Part shown: positions 35,475 through 44,944 of the stretch, in pieces | Layout of the letters: each line of letters starts with the position of its first letter | Position numbering within the stretch: the first letter of the stretch is position 1 | Source: Lentihominibacter hominis | GTDB taxonomy: Bacteria > Bacillota > Clostridia > Peptostreptococcales > Anaerovoracaceae | Direction of reading: 5' to 3' | Length of the DNA stretch: 64,000 bases | Assembly: GCF_014385065.1 (NCBI RefSeq) | Contig: NZ_JACRTA010000002.1 | Location: 248,001 to 312,000, forward strand | Program-made: the position numbers and the translations under genes | The notes under the pieces: model-generated | What the model was told of the DNA's origin: nothing | Database searches by the model: none | The model's input: only the letters and a program-made list of their open reading frames with translations

Positions 35475-36842
35475 ATGATTGATGGAAGACGGATTGATAC
35501 TCTGAAAGAATTTGGGTATGAACAAAAACTTGAGCGAGTGCTGGGACTGCCGGGGGTATGTCTTTTTGGATTTGCATATCTGGCTCCATGTACGATCTTT
35601 TCGTATTTTGGACTTGTAAACGGAAGTACACATGGCATGATCTCTTTGGCATATGCTATTGCCACGATAGCTATGTTTTTTACAGCTTTAAGTTACAGAC
35701 AGATGGTGGTTGCTTTTCCGGTAGCAGGCTCAGTCTATAGTTATGTAGGCAAAACAATGCATCCTAATATTGGATTTATGGCAGGCTGGGCGATACTTTT
35801 GGGATACATATTGCTTCCTATGATAAATTATATCATTGCGTCAGGATACATACCCATCTTGCTGCCGGGAGTACCTATATGGGCTGATATTTTTGCACTG
35901 ATAACGATAGTTACTGTTGTGAATTTAGCCGGAGTGAAGATTATGTCTGCATTTGACAATATATTTATAGTTATACAATTAGCTTTTGTCATTGCTGTTG
36001 TTATTTTTGCAGTAAAAACTATCTTATCAAAAAATTATGATATCATTGATATCAGCGGACTCTGGAATGCTTCAGAATGGGGAAGTGTAGGAATAACAGG
36101 TGTGATAGGAGGTGCATCGGTATTGTGCCTTTGTTTTTTAGGGTTTGATTCGGTGACAACGCTGGCAGAGGAGACTAAAAATCCGGGGAAAACAGTAGGC
36201 AGAGCTCTTATAATAGTATGTTTGACAGCCGGAGGACTTTTTGTGCTTTCTACGTATTTGTTCCAGTTGGCGTGGCCTGACGGCTGGATGCAGATTGATT
36301 CCGGAAGAGGGTCTTATCAGCTTGTTGGGTATATTGCAGGGCAGTTTATGGCGACTTTTCTATGTGTAGTAATGATAGTATCATGTCTTGCGTCAGCGGT
36401 TTCTTCTCAGGCGTCATGCGCCAGAATTCTTTTTGGAATGGGAAGAGATCATCAGCTTCCGGCAAGATTCTTCGGACATATAAGCACAAGATTTAAGGTT
36501 CCCAGTTATAATATTATATTGATCGGTGTGGTTTCTCTACTTTCTTTGTACATAGATTTTGATCTGGGAACTACTATGATAAATTTCGGAGCATTGCTGG
36601 GGTTTACTCTGGTAAATATATCAGTATTTGTCCATTACTGGATGAAAGAATGCAGGAGAGGAATCAAGGCAGCTGTAAATTATATAGTGCTGCCGGCAGC
36701 CGGAGCGTCAGTGTGTATATCCTTGTGGGTTAATCTGGGGAGGAAAGCTCTTATTATAGGAAGCATATGGCTTGTAATAGGCGGGATAGTATTGCTTGTG
36801 ACAATAAATAAGAAGAAAAAAGGATGTGTAAAAATTGATTGA
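35475..36842 (+). CDS. APC-family amino acid/amine permease
   Basis: 455 aa from the ATG at 35475, with AAGGAG 8 bp upstream. About 12 membrane helices. The first, GLPGVCLFGFAYLAPCTIFSYFG (residues about 20-42), carries the substrate-binding loop of APC transporters. GFDSVTTLAEETKNPGKTVGRAL (about 217-239) is the conserved helix 6-7 signature. Specificity is unknown; the closest general resemblance is to PuuP/YveA-like permeases. It overlaps the amidohydrolase gene by 8 bp, implying import and hydrolysis of the same class of compound. Confidence 0.88.
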   Translation: MIDGRRIDTLKEFGYEQKLERVLGLPGVCLFGFAYLAPCTIFSYFGLVNGSTHGMISLAYAIATIAMFFTALSYRQMVVAFPVAGSVYSYVGKTMHPNIGFMAGWAILLGYILLPMINYIIASGYIPILLPGVPIWADIFALITIVTVVNLAGVKIMSAFDNIFIVIQLAFVIAVVIFAVKTILSKNYDIIDISGLWNASEWGSVGITGVIGGASVLCLCFLGFDSVTTLAEETKNPGKTVGRALIIVCLTAGGLFVLSTYLFQLAWPDGWMQIDSGRGSYQLVGYIAGQFMATFLCVVMIVSCLASAVSSQASCARILFGMGRDHQLPARFFGHISTRFKVPSYNIILIGVVSLLSLYIDFDLGTTMINFGALLGFTLVNISVFVHYWMKECRRGIKAAVNYIVLPAAGASVCISLWVNLGRKALIIGSIWLVIGGIVLLVTINKKKKGCVKID

Positions 36843-38487
36843 CGCAACTAAGAGCATTACAGCAGATATAATAATAAAGGGAAATGCGATTTTTACTGTA
36901 AAAGATAAAAAATTGATGAAAGGCGGCATTGCAGTAAAAGGAAATAAAATAATAGCTGTCAAGAATTATAAAGATATAAATAGATATATTTCAGCAAATA
37001 CAGAAGTTTATGATTTTGGAGATTATCTGATAATGCCTGGATTTGTTGACGGTCATGATCATCTGTGGTGGGGTGCTGTAGCAGATAGTGATCATATGGT
37101 GGATCTGACATCCTCGACATCGGAGGAAGAGGCGGTTTGTATGATAAAGGATTATGCAGACTGCCATCCGGAAGAAATACGTATAAGGGGTTACGGCTGG
37201 TTTCCTGCCAATTGGAAGAATTCTCTGTTGCCTTCCAAGAATTCGCTGGATAGTATAATTCCAGACAGACCGGTATATATGAATTGTGCTGATGCACATA
37301 CATGTTGGTTGAACAGTTTAGCTTTGAAAGAGTCAGGATACCATACGGATATGAAAATAAAGAGTGGCTCAGTAGGAATTGATGAAAATGGAGAGCTGAA
37401 TGGTCTTGTCTATGAACCTGAAGCATTGTCGTATGCATGGGAAAAAATGTATGATTTCCCTGAAGAACAGATGGAAGAAATCATGGAATCGTTTATGAAA
37501 GGACTTGCAGCTTATGGAGTTACTTCCCTCAGTGAAATGAGTGCAGACGAATATAGTCGTGCAAATTATGATAGATATAAGGTGTTTAAAAGAATGGCCG
37601 AGGCCGGGAAGTTTACCAGTAGGGTGCATGTATATACTGCTCTGATGGGATATACAGATTTTTCGGATGCCAAAAAGCTGGCGAAGGAATTTTCATCGGA
37701 TGTTTTCAGGGTCAGTGGACTCAAAGGGTTTCTTGATGGTGTTACATCTACTTATACAGGTTTTTTAAAAGAGGAATATGCTGATAAGCCGGGAACATGC
37801 GGAGAAGGGGTGCCTCTCGTTTCAAAAGAAGATCTGGAAGACAGTGTTGTAGCAGCAAATGCGGCAGGACTTCCTGTCAGGATACATTGTATTGCGGACG
37901 GATCAGTAAAAATGGCATTAGATGCTTTCGAAGCGTCTGAGAAAGTAAATGGAAGACATGGACTGAAAAATTCTATAGAACATATCGAAACGATAGATCC
38001 GGAAGATATAAAAAGGTTTGCGAAGCTGGGTGTTATTGCGTCCATGCAAGGTGAACATCTGGCTTTGGATAATAACGAGAAAATCATAAGGGTAGGCAGA
38101 AAGCGATGCCGCTGGGCTTGGCCCATGAGGAGTATTCTTGATTCAGGAGTAACGCTGGCATTGGGAACAGATTTTCCGGTGGTACATTATAATCAATTTC
38201 CGGGTATATATGCAGCTGTTACGAGAAAAAATTATGATGGTTCTCACGCAGGTATACGAAACAAAGAAAATATAACCTTAGCAGAAGCTCTTATTGCTAA
38301 TACCTTGGGTTCTGCAACGGTATACAATAGAGAACATGAGCTGGGAACACTGGAGGCAGGGAAATTGGCTGATATAATCGTTATAGACAGGAATCTTTTT
38401 GAGGTTGACAGCAGCCAGATAAAAGATGCACGAATAGTTTTTACTATGATGGATGGCAAAGTGACTTTTCGGGCAGAAAAGGGCTAA
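36835..38487 (+). CDS. YtcJ-like amidohydrolase (Amidohydro_3 family)
   Basis: 550 aa with a TTG start behind AAGGATG. Metal-dependent amidohydrolase fold: MPGFVDGHDHLWWG (HxH pair, residues about 63-76), FLDGVTSTYTGFLKE, LPVRIHCIADGSVKMALDAF (metal His), KNSIEHIETID and the catalytic Asp in LALGTDFPVVHYNQFPG (about 442-458), with a C-terminal LGTLEAGKLADIIVID strand. No signal peptide, so it is cytoplasmic. The substrate is probably an amide or N-acyl compound brought in by the coupled permease, but this is inferred only from gene order. Confidence 0.85.
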   Translation: MIDATKSITADIIIKGNAIFTVKDKKLMKGGIAVKGNKIIAVKNYKDINRYISANTEVYDFGDYLIMPGFVDGHDHLWWGAVADSDHMVDLTSSTSEEEAVCMIKDYADCHPEEIRIRGYGWFPANWKNSLLPSKNSLDSIIPDRPVYMNCADAHTCWLNSLALKESGYHTDMKIKSGSVGIDENGELNGLVYEPEALSYAWEKMYDFPEEQMEEIMESFMKGLAAYGVTSLSEMSADEYSRANYDRYKVFKRMAEAGKFTSRVHVYTALMGYTDFSDAKKLAKEFSSDVFRVSGLKGFLDGVTSTYTGFLKEEYADKPGTCGEGVPLVSKEDLEDSVVAANAAGLPVRIHCIADGSVKMALDAFEASEKVNGRHGLKNSIEHIETIDPEDIKRFAKLGVIASMQGEHLALDNNEKIIRVGRKRCRWAWPMRSILDSGVTLALGTDFPVVHYNQFPGIYAAVTRKNYDGSHAGIRNKENITLAEALIANTLGSATVYNREHELGTLEAGKLADIIVIDRNLFEVDSSQIKDARIVFTMMDGKVTFRAEKG

Positions 38488-38504
38488 GATTATAAATTAT
38501 AATA

Positions 38505-38552
38505 AAAAGAGGGCAGAAGCGATGATATATCGTAGAAGAACTGCCCTTTTTT
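38505..38552 (+). terminator. Terminator after the amidohydrolase gene
   Basis: GGGCAG (38511-38516) pairs with CTGCCC (38541-38546), extended by A-run against T-run. Six T residues at 38547-38552. Confidence 0.85.
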
Positions 38553-38660
38553 ATAGATATGAATGTACGATAAAATCAGATGCTGAAAATAATCAGCGAA
38601 TATGATTCTGTTTTTTATCTTTTGATCAAATCAGTACGTTTTTGCAGTTGTATATTTAAC

Positions 38661-38689
38661 TGTTATTTTTTTATGATAAATGATATACT
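38661..38689 (+). promoter_or_regulatory. Possible extended -10 promoter before the M50 protease gene
   Basis: TGATATACT (38681-38689) is an extended -10. The -35 position is poor (TGTTAT). It lies 44 bp upstream of the start. Confidence 0.45.
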
Positions 38690-38732
38690 ATAGAAACGGC
38701 AAAACTTATTGTGAAAGATCGGGGGGATTCGA

Positions 38733-39449
38733 TTGAGACGTAATTTTAATATTACATTTTTGATTTTAATAGTTGTACTTCTGTCCAATGCATTTAGGCG
38801 CGGAGCCTTTTCAGATCCTATGAACTGGCTTATGGGAGAGCTTATGATGCTTCCGGGAATAATAATCGGTCTGGCATTTCATGAATTTGCCCATGCTGCG
38901 GTAGCATTCAAGTTAGGGGATCCCACTCCTAAGATGCAGGGAAGGGTCACGATAAATCCTTTGGCACATATAGATCCTGTTGGACTTGCGGCGTTGCTGT
39001 TTGCAGGTTTTGGCTGGGGTGTACCGGTACAGATAAATCCTTCTAACTTCAAAAAAAGAAGACGGGATGAACTGCTTGTGTCTCTGGCGGGAGTTACCAT
39101 GAACCTCGTAATAGCTATAGTGTTTGCTATCGTTGCTAAGATATTATATATGACTATGGGACCGAGTTTCCTGTCGGGAAGTGTGGGCAGTATACTGTGG
39201 ATGATGATTATGTATGTTATACAGATAAATCTTGTTCTGATGATTTTTAATTTGATCCCTTGCCCTCCTCTTGATGGATTTTCGATTATATCTGAGATAT
39301 TCAATATAAAGCACACAGAGATTTATTGGACTCTTTACAGATACGGAGATTGGATACTCATAGCACTCATAATCTTCGGAATAACAGGAAGAATAATTTC
39401 CCCATGTGTAAACTTTCTTTTCGGTATTTTGAGCAGTTTCATAATTTAA
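38733..39449 (+). CDS. Site-2-protease-like membrane metalloprotease (M50 family)
   Basis: 238 aa with a TTG start behind GGGGGGA. Six or so membrane segments. The zinc site HEFAH is in GLAFHEFAHAAVAFKLGD (residues about 46-63) and the third ligand in LIPCPPLDGFSI (about 175-186). It cleaves substrates within the membrane. No PDZ domain is present. It is 16 bp upstream of pcrA; the physiological substrate is unknown. Confidence 0.88.
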   Translation: MRRNFNITFLILIVVLLSNAFRRGAFSDPMNWLMGELMMLPGIIIGLAFHEFAHAAVAFKLGDPTPKMQGRVTINPLAHIDPVGLAALLFAGFGWGVPVQINPSNFKKRRRDELLVSLAGVTMNLVIAIVFAIVAKILYMTMGPSFLSGSVGSILWMMIMYVIQINLVLMIFNLIPCPPLDGFSIISEIFNIKHTEIYWTLYRYGDWILIALIIFGITGRIISPCVNFLFGILSSFII

Positions 39450-39465
39450 GTAAGGTAATAGATAA

Positions 39466-41667
39466 ATGGAGTATTTGAATAAGCTGAACAAAGAACAGAG
39501 GGCGGCAGCCATGTATACAGAGGGGCCGCTCCTTATTTTGGCGGGAGCGGGAAGCGGCAAGACAAGCACCATGACTCACCGTATAGTGTATATGACAGAA
39601 GAAAAAGGTATCGATCCTTATAATATACTGGCCGTTACATTTACAAACAAAGCGGCGAAGGAGATGAAGGACAGGGTGGAAACTCTTATTGGTCATGGAC
39701 TCAATTCATGGATATTGACATTCCATTCTGCGTGTCTGCGTATACTCAGAAGTCATGCGGAAGTGCTTGGATACGGCAGAGATTTTGCAGTATATGATCC
39801 TACAGATCAGAAGACCATGATAAAAAATATAATAAAGGAACTTGGTATAGATGCAAAGCGATATACCCCTTCCTATTTTCTCGGTATAATAAGCAAATGC
39901 AAGGAAAAGCCCATAACGGCGGAAGAATATACGAACGTTTACGGCGATGATATCAAAGCTAAAACAGTGGCTCAGGTCTACGGAATGTATGAAAGGGCTT
40001 TGAAGAAAAATAATGCTATGGATTTTGATGATCTTCTTTTGAATACTGTAAGACTTTTTAAAAAGGATGAAACGGTATTGCTCAAATATCAGAACAGATT
40101 CAGATACATAATGGTGGATGAATATCAGGACACTAACAGGATGCAGTATATGTTTATCAAAATGCTGGCAGAAGCACATAATAATATCTGTGTAGTAGGG
40201 GATGACGATCAGTGCATATATCAGTGGAGAGGAGCAGATATAAGGAACATACTTGAATTTGAAAAGGACTTTAAAGATGTGAAGGTAGTAAAACTGGAGC
40301 AGAATTACAGATCTACGTCAAATATCCTTGGTGCAGCTCATTCAGTGATTTCTAATAATAGGAGTAGAAAATCAAAGAAACTATGGACTGACCAGGATGC
40401 CGGAAATAAGATTGTATATTATAGAGCAGAGGACGAGCGTGATGAAGCATATTTTATAGCCAGTGAAATAAACAGGATGAAGTCTTCTGATAGGAAGTAC
40501 AATGATTTCGCTATTCTTTACAGAACTAATTCACAGTCGAGAACCTTTGAGGAGGCCCTTTCAAGGAGGGAGATTCCTTATAGGGTTTTGGGAGGTCTGA
40601 GATATTATGACAGAAAAGAAATAAAGGATATAACTTGTTATCTCAGGCTGGTACAGAATAAGGCTGATGATCTTGCCCTTATTAGGATAATAAATGAACC
40701 AAAAAGGGGAATAGGGGGAAAGACTCTCGAGAAACTGAGAACTCTTGCTGCTGTCAGGCAGGAAAGTATTTTTAATACTCTGATGGACAGAGAAGTAATA
40801 TCCTCTTTTTCTTCTAAAATATCTTCCAACATAGAGAGTTTCACAGAACTGATAAACTCATACAGCTCAGAAAAGGAAAATTTGAGGATTTCAGATATTT
40901 ATGACGGACTTCTTGTCAAATCGGGATACCTGAAGGCGCTTGAAGAACAGAATACTCTTGAGGCCGAGAGTCGTATAGAGAATCTGATGGAGTTCAAATC
41001 AGTTATATATAATTATGAAGATGAAGATCCAAATATAACGTTGCCGGAATTTATGGAAAGAATCGCTCTTCTGGCAGAGGTAGATAATCATGATGCCGGG
41101 GAAAACGCTGTTGTACTCATGACTATGCATAGTGCTAAAGGACTTGAATTTCCATTTGTGTTTATGCCCGGCATGGAAGATGGGTTGTTTCCGGGATGGC
41201 GAGCTTTTGATAGGGAAGATGGTCTTGAAGAAGAACGCAGGCTTTGTTATGTAGGTATAACAAGAGCTAAAGAACGTCTGTGGCTGACGAGCGCAGAGAG
41301 AAGGACTCTTTACGGCAAGACTGACTATACGAGAGAATCGCAATTTTTGCGTGAACTGGATAAAAGTTTGATAGAGGGAGATGCTATATTTGAGAAGAAG
41401 AAAAGGGATGTGGGTCAGGGAGTATTTTCTGACGGCATAACTGAGGGAAGTTCATTTAAGCCTTTTGATCAATTGAAATATGCAAGGCAACAGATGAAGA
41501 AAAATTTGGAAGATAGCTCAGATGATTTGTCTGCAGGTGATATGGTATCGCATCCTAAATTTGGAGAGGGAAAAGTTCTTTCCTGCGACGGAAAGATTGT
41601 TCAGATCAGTTTTGACGGGGATGTGAAAAAACTGGCTGTAGGATTCGCTCCTCTCAAAAAGCTTTAA
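39466..41667 (+). CDS. pcrA: ATP-dependent DNA helicase PcrA/UvrD
   Basis: 733 aa, the usual size. SF1A motifs in order: Walker A LAGAGSGKTSTMTHRI (residues about 23-38), FTNKAAKEMK, motif II VDEYQDTNRMQ (about 219-229), VVGDDDQCIYQWRGAD, LEQNYRST, ILYRTNSQSR, VLMTMHSAKGLEFPFVF and YVGITRAKERL. A C-terminal Tudor-like segment (GDMVSHPKFGEGKVLSCDG) binds RNA polymerase in relatives. It unwinds DNA in repair and in replication of damaged templates. It is followed 8 bp later by ligA, a common pair in Firmicutes. Confidence 0.96.
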   Translation: MEYLNKLNKEQRAAAMYTEGPLLILAGAGSGKTSTMTHRIVYMTEEKGIDPYNILAVTFTNKAAKEMKDRVETLIGHGLNSWILTFHSACLRILRSHAEVLGYGRDFAVYDPTDQKTMIKNIIKELGIDAKRYTPSYFLGIISKCKEKPITAEEYTNVYGDDIKAKTVAQVYGMYERALKKNNAMDFDDLLLNTVRLFKKDETVLLKYQNRFRYIMVDEYQDTNRMQYMFIKMLAEAHNNICVVGDDDQCIYQWRGADIRNILEFEKDFKDVKVVKLEQNYRSTSNILGAAHSVISNNRSRKSKKLWTDQDAGNKIVYYRAEDERDEAYFIASEINRMKSSDRKYNDFAILYRTNSQSRTFEEALSRREIPYRVLGGLRYYDRKEIKDITCYLRLVQNKADDLALIRIINEPKRGIGGKTLEKLRTLAAVRQESIFNTLMDREVISSFSSKISSNIESFTELINSYSSEKENLRISDIYDGLLVKSGYLKALEEQNTLEAESRIENLMEFKSVIYNYEDEDPNITLPEFMERIALLAEVDNHDAGENAVVLMTMHSAKGLEFPFVFMPGMEDGLFPGWRAFDREDGLEEERRLCYVGITRAKERLWLTSAERRTLYGKTDYTRESQFLRELDKSLIEGDAIFEKKKRDVGQGVFSDGITEGSSFKPFDQLKYARQQMKKNLEDSSDDLSAGDMVSHPKFGEGKVLSCDGKIVQISFDGDVKKLAVGFAPLKKL

Positions 41668-41675
41668 AGGAAGAT

Positions 41676-43646
41676 ATGAAAAAGAGGTATAGTCATATGG
41701 AAGACAAGCGAAAACTGATGGAAGAAAAAGTAGCTTTTTTAAACAAAGCTGCCAAAGTATATTATCAGGAAAGCAATGAGATAATATCAAATCAGGAGTA
41801 CGATAAACTTTATGACGAACTGCAGGCTCTGGAAAATGAGACAGGAATAGTTCTTTCGAACAGCCCTACGGTTAATGTGGGTTATCAGGTGGTGAGCAAC
41901 CTTCCTAAAGAGCGGCATCCTTCACCGATGCTGTCTCTTGATAAAACAAAGGATATTTCTGAACTTAAAGAATGGCTCGGAGAGATGGAGGGCTTATTGT
42001 CATGGAAACTGGACGGGCTGACTATAGTTTTGACATATGAGGAAGGAAAGCTTTTAAAAGCTGTTACACGGGGAGATGGCGTGGTCGGAGAAGTAATAAC
42101 CAATAACGCTAAAGTCTTCGACAATATTCCCCTGGAAATACCGGAAAAGAAAAAAACGGTTGTAAGAGGAGAGGCTGTTATAAGTTATGATGATTTTAAT
42201 GAAATAAATGATGCCATAGGAGATGCGGATGCGAAGTATAAAAACCCGAGGAATCTTTGCAGCGGGACGGTAAGGCAGCTTAACAATGAGATAACAGCCG
42301 GAAGGCATGTGAAATTTTTTGCATTTTCACTTGCAGAGGGTTACGATGCCCAGTTTCGGCATCAGCAGTTTGAGTGGATGAACAGGCAAGGATTTGAGAC
42401 GGTAGATTATGTGAAAGTATCAGCCGGAACCGTGGAAAGTGAAGTTGAAAACTTTGAGGATCGTATAACGGATTTTCCTCTCCCGTCAGATGGGTTGGTA
42501 CTGATTTTCGATGATATCATTTATGGTCGTTCTCTTGGTGCCACAGCTAAATTTCCGAGGGATTCCATAGCATTTAAGTGGAAGGATGAGACAAAGCAGA
42601 CGTATCTTCGGGAAGTATTGTGGAATGTTTCAAGGACAGGACTTATAAATCCCATCGCAATATTTGAGCCGGTGGAGCTGGAAGGGACCACAGTCAGCAG
42701 AGCTTCTGTTCATAATCTCAGTATAGTAAGAGAACTGAAGCTGGGGATTGGTGACGAGATAAGCGTTTATAAAGCTAATATGATAATACCTCAGGTAGCA
42801 GAGAATCTGACTAAGAGCGGAACTGTCACCCCCCCTGATGAGTGCCCTGTATGCGGGAGCAATACTGTTATAAGAGATGATAACGGAGTTGAAACTCTTC
42901 ACTGTCCTAATTCCCAATGCCCCGCAAAACGAATAAAAGCCTTTACACATTTTGTCAGCAGGAATGCCATGAATATAGAGGGGCTTTCTGAAGCAACGCT
43001 GGAAAAATTTGTGGATGAGGGTATGGTAAGAGATTTTGCCGATCTGTTTCAGTTGGAAAAGTGGCGAGAGAGAATCATCACCATGGAAGGTTTCGGAGAG
43101 AAATCCTTTGAAAATCTGATAAGTGCGGCCAAAAAAGCAAGTCATACGACGGCTGCCAGACTTCTTTTCAGTCTTGGGATACCTAATATAGGAGTGGCCA
43201 ATGCAAAGATGATTGCTAAAGAATGTGGTAATGATTGGAGTAAGATATGCAGTCTTACCGAAGATGAGCTTGTTGCTATAGACGGCATAGGAGATATAAT
43301 GGCTAAGGGGTATGTAGAGTTTTTTCATGACGAGGAAAAGCTGAGGATAATAGAATCACTGATGCCCATGCTTGATTTGCAAGGAGACGACTTGGAAGAG
43401 AAAAGCGATAAATTGTCGGGTCTTACTTTTGTCATAACCGGCAAGGTATATTATTTTGAAAACAGAGATGCTGTAAAGAATAAAATAGAAAAAGCAGGAG
43501 GTAAAACCTCTTCTTCCGTAAGCAGTAAGACAAGTTATCTTATAAATAATGATATATCTTCAGTTTCGTCTAAAAATAAAAAAGCAAAGGAATTGGGTAT
43601 TCCTATAATAACAGAAGAAGATTTTTTGAAAATGATAGAGGAATGA
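41676..43646 (+). CDS. ligA: NAD+-dependent DNA ligase
   Basis: 656 aa, AAAGGAAG upstream. Domain Ia (YYQESNEIISNQEYDKLYDEL), adenylation domain with the catalytic lysine in SWKLDGLTIV (residue about 111, KxDG), RGEAVI and NPRNLCSGTVRQL. Then an OB fold, a zinc finger (CPVCGSNTV, CPNSQCPA), helix-hairpin-helix repeats (about 490-560) and a C-terminal BRCT domain (LSGLTFVITGKVYYFENRD to the end). It seals nicks using NAD+. Both the pairing with pcrA and the size are standard; the adenylation motif is slightly divergent (KLDGLTI rather than KxDGLA). Confidence 0.96.
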   Translation: MKKRYSHMEDKRKLMEEKVAFLNKAAKVYYQESNEIISNQEYDKLYDELQALENETGIVLSNSPTVNVGYQVVSNLPKERHPSPMLSLDKTKDISELKEWLGEMEGLLSWKLDGLTIVLTYEEGKLLKAVTRGDGVVGEVITNNAKVFDNIPLEIPEKKKTVVRGEAVISYDDFNEINDAIGDADAKYKNPRNLCSGTVRQLNNEITAGRHVKFFAFSLAEGYDAQFRHQQFEWMNRQGFETVDYVKVSAGTVESEVENFEDRITDFPLPSDGLVLIFDDIIYGRSLGATAKFPRDSIAFKWKDETKQTYLREVLWNVSRTGLINPIAIFEPVELEGTTVSRASVHNLSIVRELKLGIGDEISVYKANMIIPQVAENLTKSGTVTPPDECPVCGSNTVIRDDNGVETLHCPNSQCPAKRIKAFTHFVSRNAMNIEGLSEATLEKFVDEGMVRDFADLFQLEKWRERIITMEGFGEKSFENLISAAKKASHTTAARLLFSLGIPNIGVANAKMIAKECGNDWSKICSLTEDELVAIDGIGDIMAKGYVEFFHDEEKLRIIESLMPMLDLQGDDLEEKSDKLSGLTFVITGKVYYFENRDAVKNKIEKAGGKTSSSVSSKTSYLINNDISSVSSKNKKAKELGIPIITEEDFLKMIEE

Positions 43647-43650
43647 TATT

Positions 43651-44652
43651 ATGCTAAAAACAGGAAAGTTAGACAGTGATCTGCTGAAGAAACTGGTATT
43701 TGATAAGATAACTTACAGAAGCGATAATGTTAAGGTCAGGCCGGGAATAGGAGAAGACTGTGCCGTTGTGGATTTCGGACAATACGATTGTATTATGTCT
43801 ACTGACCCCATAACGGCGGCTGTAAGTGATATAGGGCGGCTTTCAATTCATATAACATGCAATGATATTGCTTCTAATGGAGTGAGGCCTGTTGGAATAA
43901 TGCTGGCGGTAATGCTTCCGGAAGGAACTACAGAAGAAGATGTGGAGCATATAATGGGGCAGGCTGCCCAGACAGCAGGAAGTCTGGGGGTGGAGATAAT
44001 CGGAGGACATACTGAGATAACACCAGCTGTTATACAACCTGTAATAGTGTCTACTGCAATAGGCAGGACTATTTCAGGACATTCGCAGAGCGGCAATGAT
44101 ATGAAGCCGGGGGACTACATAATGATGAGTAAGTCCGTGGGGCTTGAAGGATGCGGTATTATAGCTTGTGATTACGAGGACCGACTCAGGCAAGCACTGA
44201 CGGAAGATGAGATCAAAAAGGCAAAATCTTTTCTCAATATGGTGAGCGTAGTGGATGAAGGGGTTGCTGCAGGTATTGTCGGCACCCACGGTATGCATGA
44301 TATAACTGAGGGCGGCATAATGGGCGCCATCTGGGAAATGTGCCAAATATCTCATACCGGTGCGCAGATCTGGCAGGATCAGATACCGATAGAACCTGAA
44401 ACGGAAAAGATCTGCAGTATTTTTAATATAGATCCTATGCGTTTGATTTCCAGTGGTTCCATGGTTATAGTATCATCTCCTGAGAAAAAGGATGCTATGC
44501 TTTCAGCTATGAAAGAGGCAGGAGTACGTTGTACAGTCGTAGGCAGGGTAGAAGAAGGTGATTTCGGGATCATGAAAAAAGAGGCGGACGGATTTTCTCA
44601 AATAGAGCCACCCTATGCTGATGAGATATATAAAGTAGTCGGAAAAAAGTAG
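43651..44652 (+). CDS. AIR-synthase-related protein (PurM/HypE-like fold)
   Basis: 333 aa, GAGG nine bases upstream. PurM-type ATP-binding fold: VRPGIGEDCAVVDFG (residues about 28-42), MSTDPITA, GRLSIHITCNDIASNGVRP, then HGMHDITEGGIMGAIWEM (about 213-230). It resembles HypE, but the C-terminus is VVGKK and lacks the terminal cysteine that HypE uses to make cyanide for [NiFe] hydrogenases. It is also shorter than phosphoribosyl-AIR synthetase. It probably phosphorylates or dehydrates a small molecule. Substrate unknown; no clear operon partner other than ligA. Confidence 0.75.
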   Translation: MLKTGKLDSDLLKKLVFDKITYRSDNVKVRPGIGEDCAVVDFGQYDCIMSTDPITAAVSDIGRLSIHITCNDIASNGVRPVGIMLAVMLPEGTTEEDVEHIMGQAAQTAGSLGVEIIGGHTEITPAVIQPVIVSTAIGRTISGHSQSGNDMKPGDYIMMSKSVGLEGCGIIACDYEDRLRQALTEDEIKKAKSFLNMVSVVDEGVAAGIVGTHGMHDITEGGIMGAIWEMCQISHTGAQIWQDQIPIEPETEKICSIFNIDPMRLISSGSMVIVSSPEKKDAMLSAMKEAGVRCTVVGRVEEGDFGIMKKEADGFSQIEPPYADEIYKVVGKK

Positions 44653-44677
44653 TTTAAAATCCGAATTATCAAAACCC

Positions 44678-44706
44678 TTGACTCTTATTCATAAAAATAA
44701 TATAAT
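44678..44706 (+). promoter_or_regulatory. Strong promoter of the SRP RNA gene
   Basis: TTGACT (44678-44683), 17-bp spacer, perfect TATAAT (44701-44706). The predicted start near 44713 coincides with the 5' end of the RNA helix. Confidence 0.85.
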
Positions 44707-44714
44707 TACATAGA

Positions 44715-44874
44715 TAAATTGCCTTTTGATGGTTCCGCTTGCATGGTTTGGGTCCTGCGCAATAGGACGCCGTGAACCTTGTCAGGTCCGGAAGGAAGCA
44801 GCAATAAGCGGAAGCTCTTATGTGCCGCAGATAAGCCTTCTCCTACGCCTGCGGAGCTTTCAAAGGGCAATTTA
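44715..44874 (+). ncRNA. ffs: Signal recognition particle RNA
   Basis: The Ffh-binding domain is recognisable: GTGAACCTTGTCAGGTCC, then GGAAGGAAGCAGCA (44790-44803) and the matching AAGCGG...GTGCCGC arm. The ends form a 15-bp helix, TAAATTGCCTTTTGA (44715-44729) with TCAAAGGGCAATTTA (44860-44874), one G-T. At about 160 nt it is longer than the 4.5S-like minimal form but shorter than the Bacillus 270-nt form. It guides membrane-protein ribosomes with Ffh. The neighbour order SRP RNA, dnaX, ybaB, recR is typical of Firmicutes. Confidence 0.93.
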
Positions 44875-44944
44875 TATTTTGCCTGTTTTCTCTTAACCAT
44901 AAGACAGAGGAGTACAGGAACAAATTAAAAAGAGAGGACAGAGC

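Noticed and set aside
43651-44652. AIR-synthase-like gene as hypE for the Ech hydrogenase
   Set aside because: The C-terminus lacks the essential HypE cysteine and no hyp genes are nearby.
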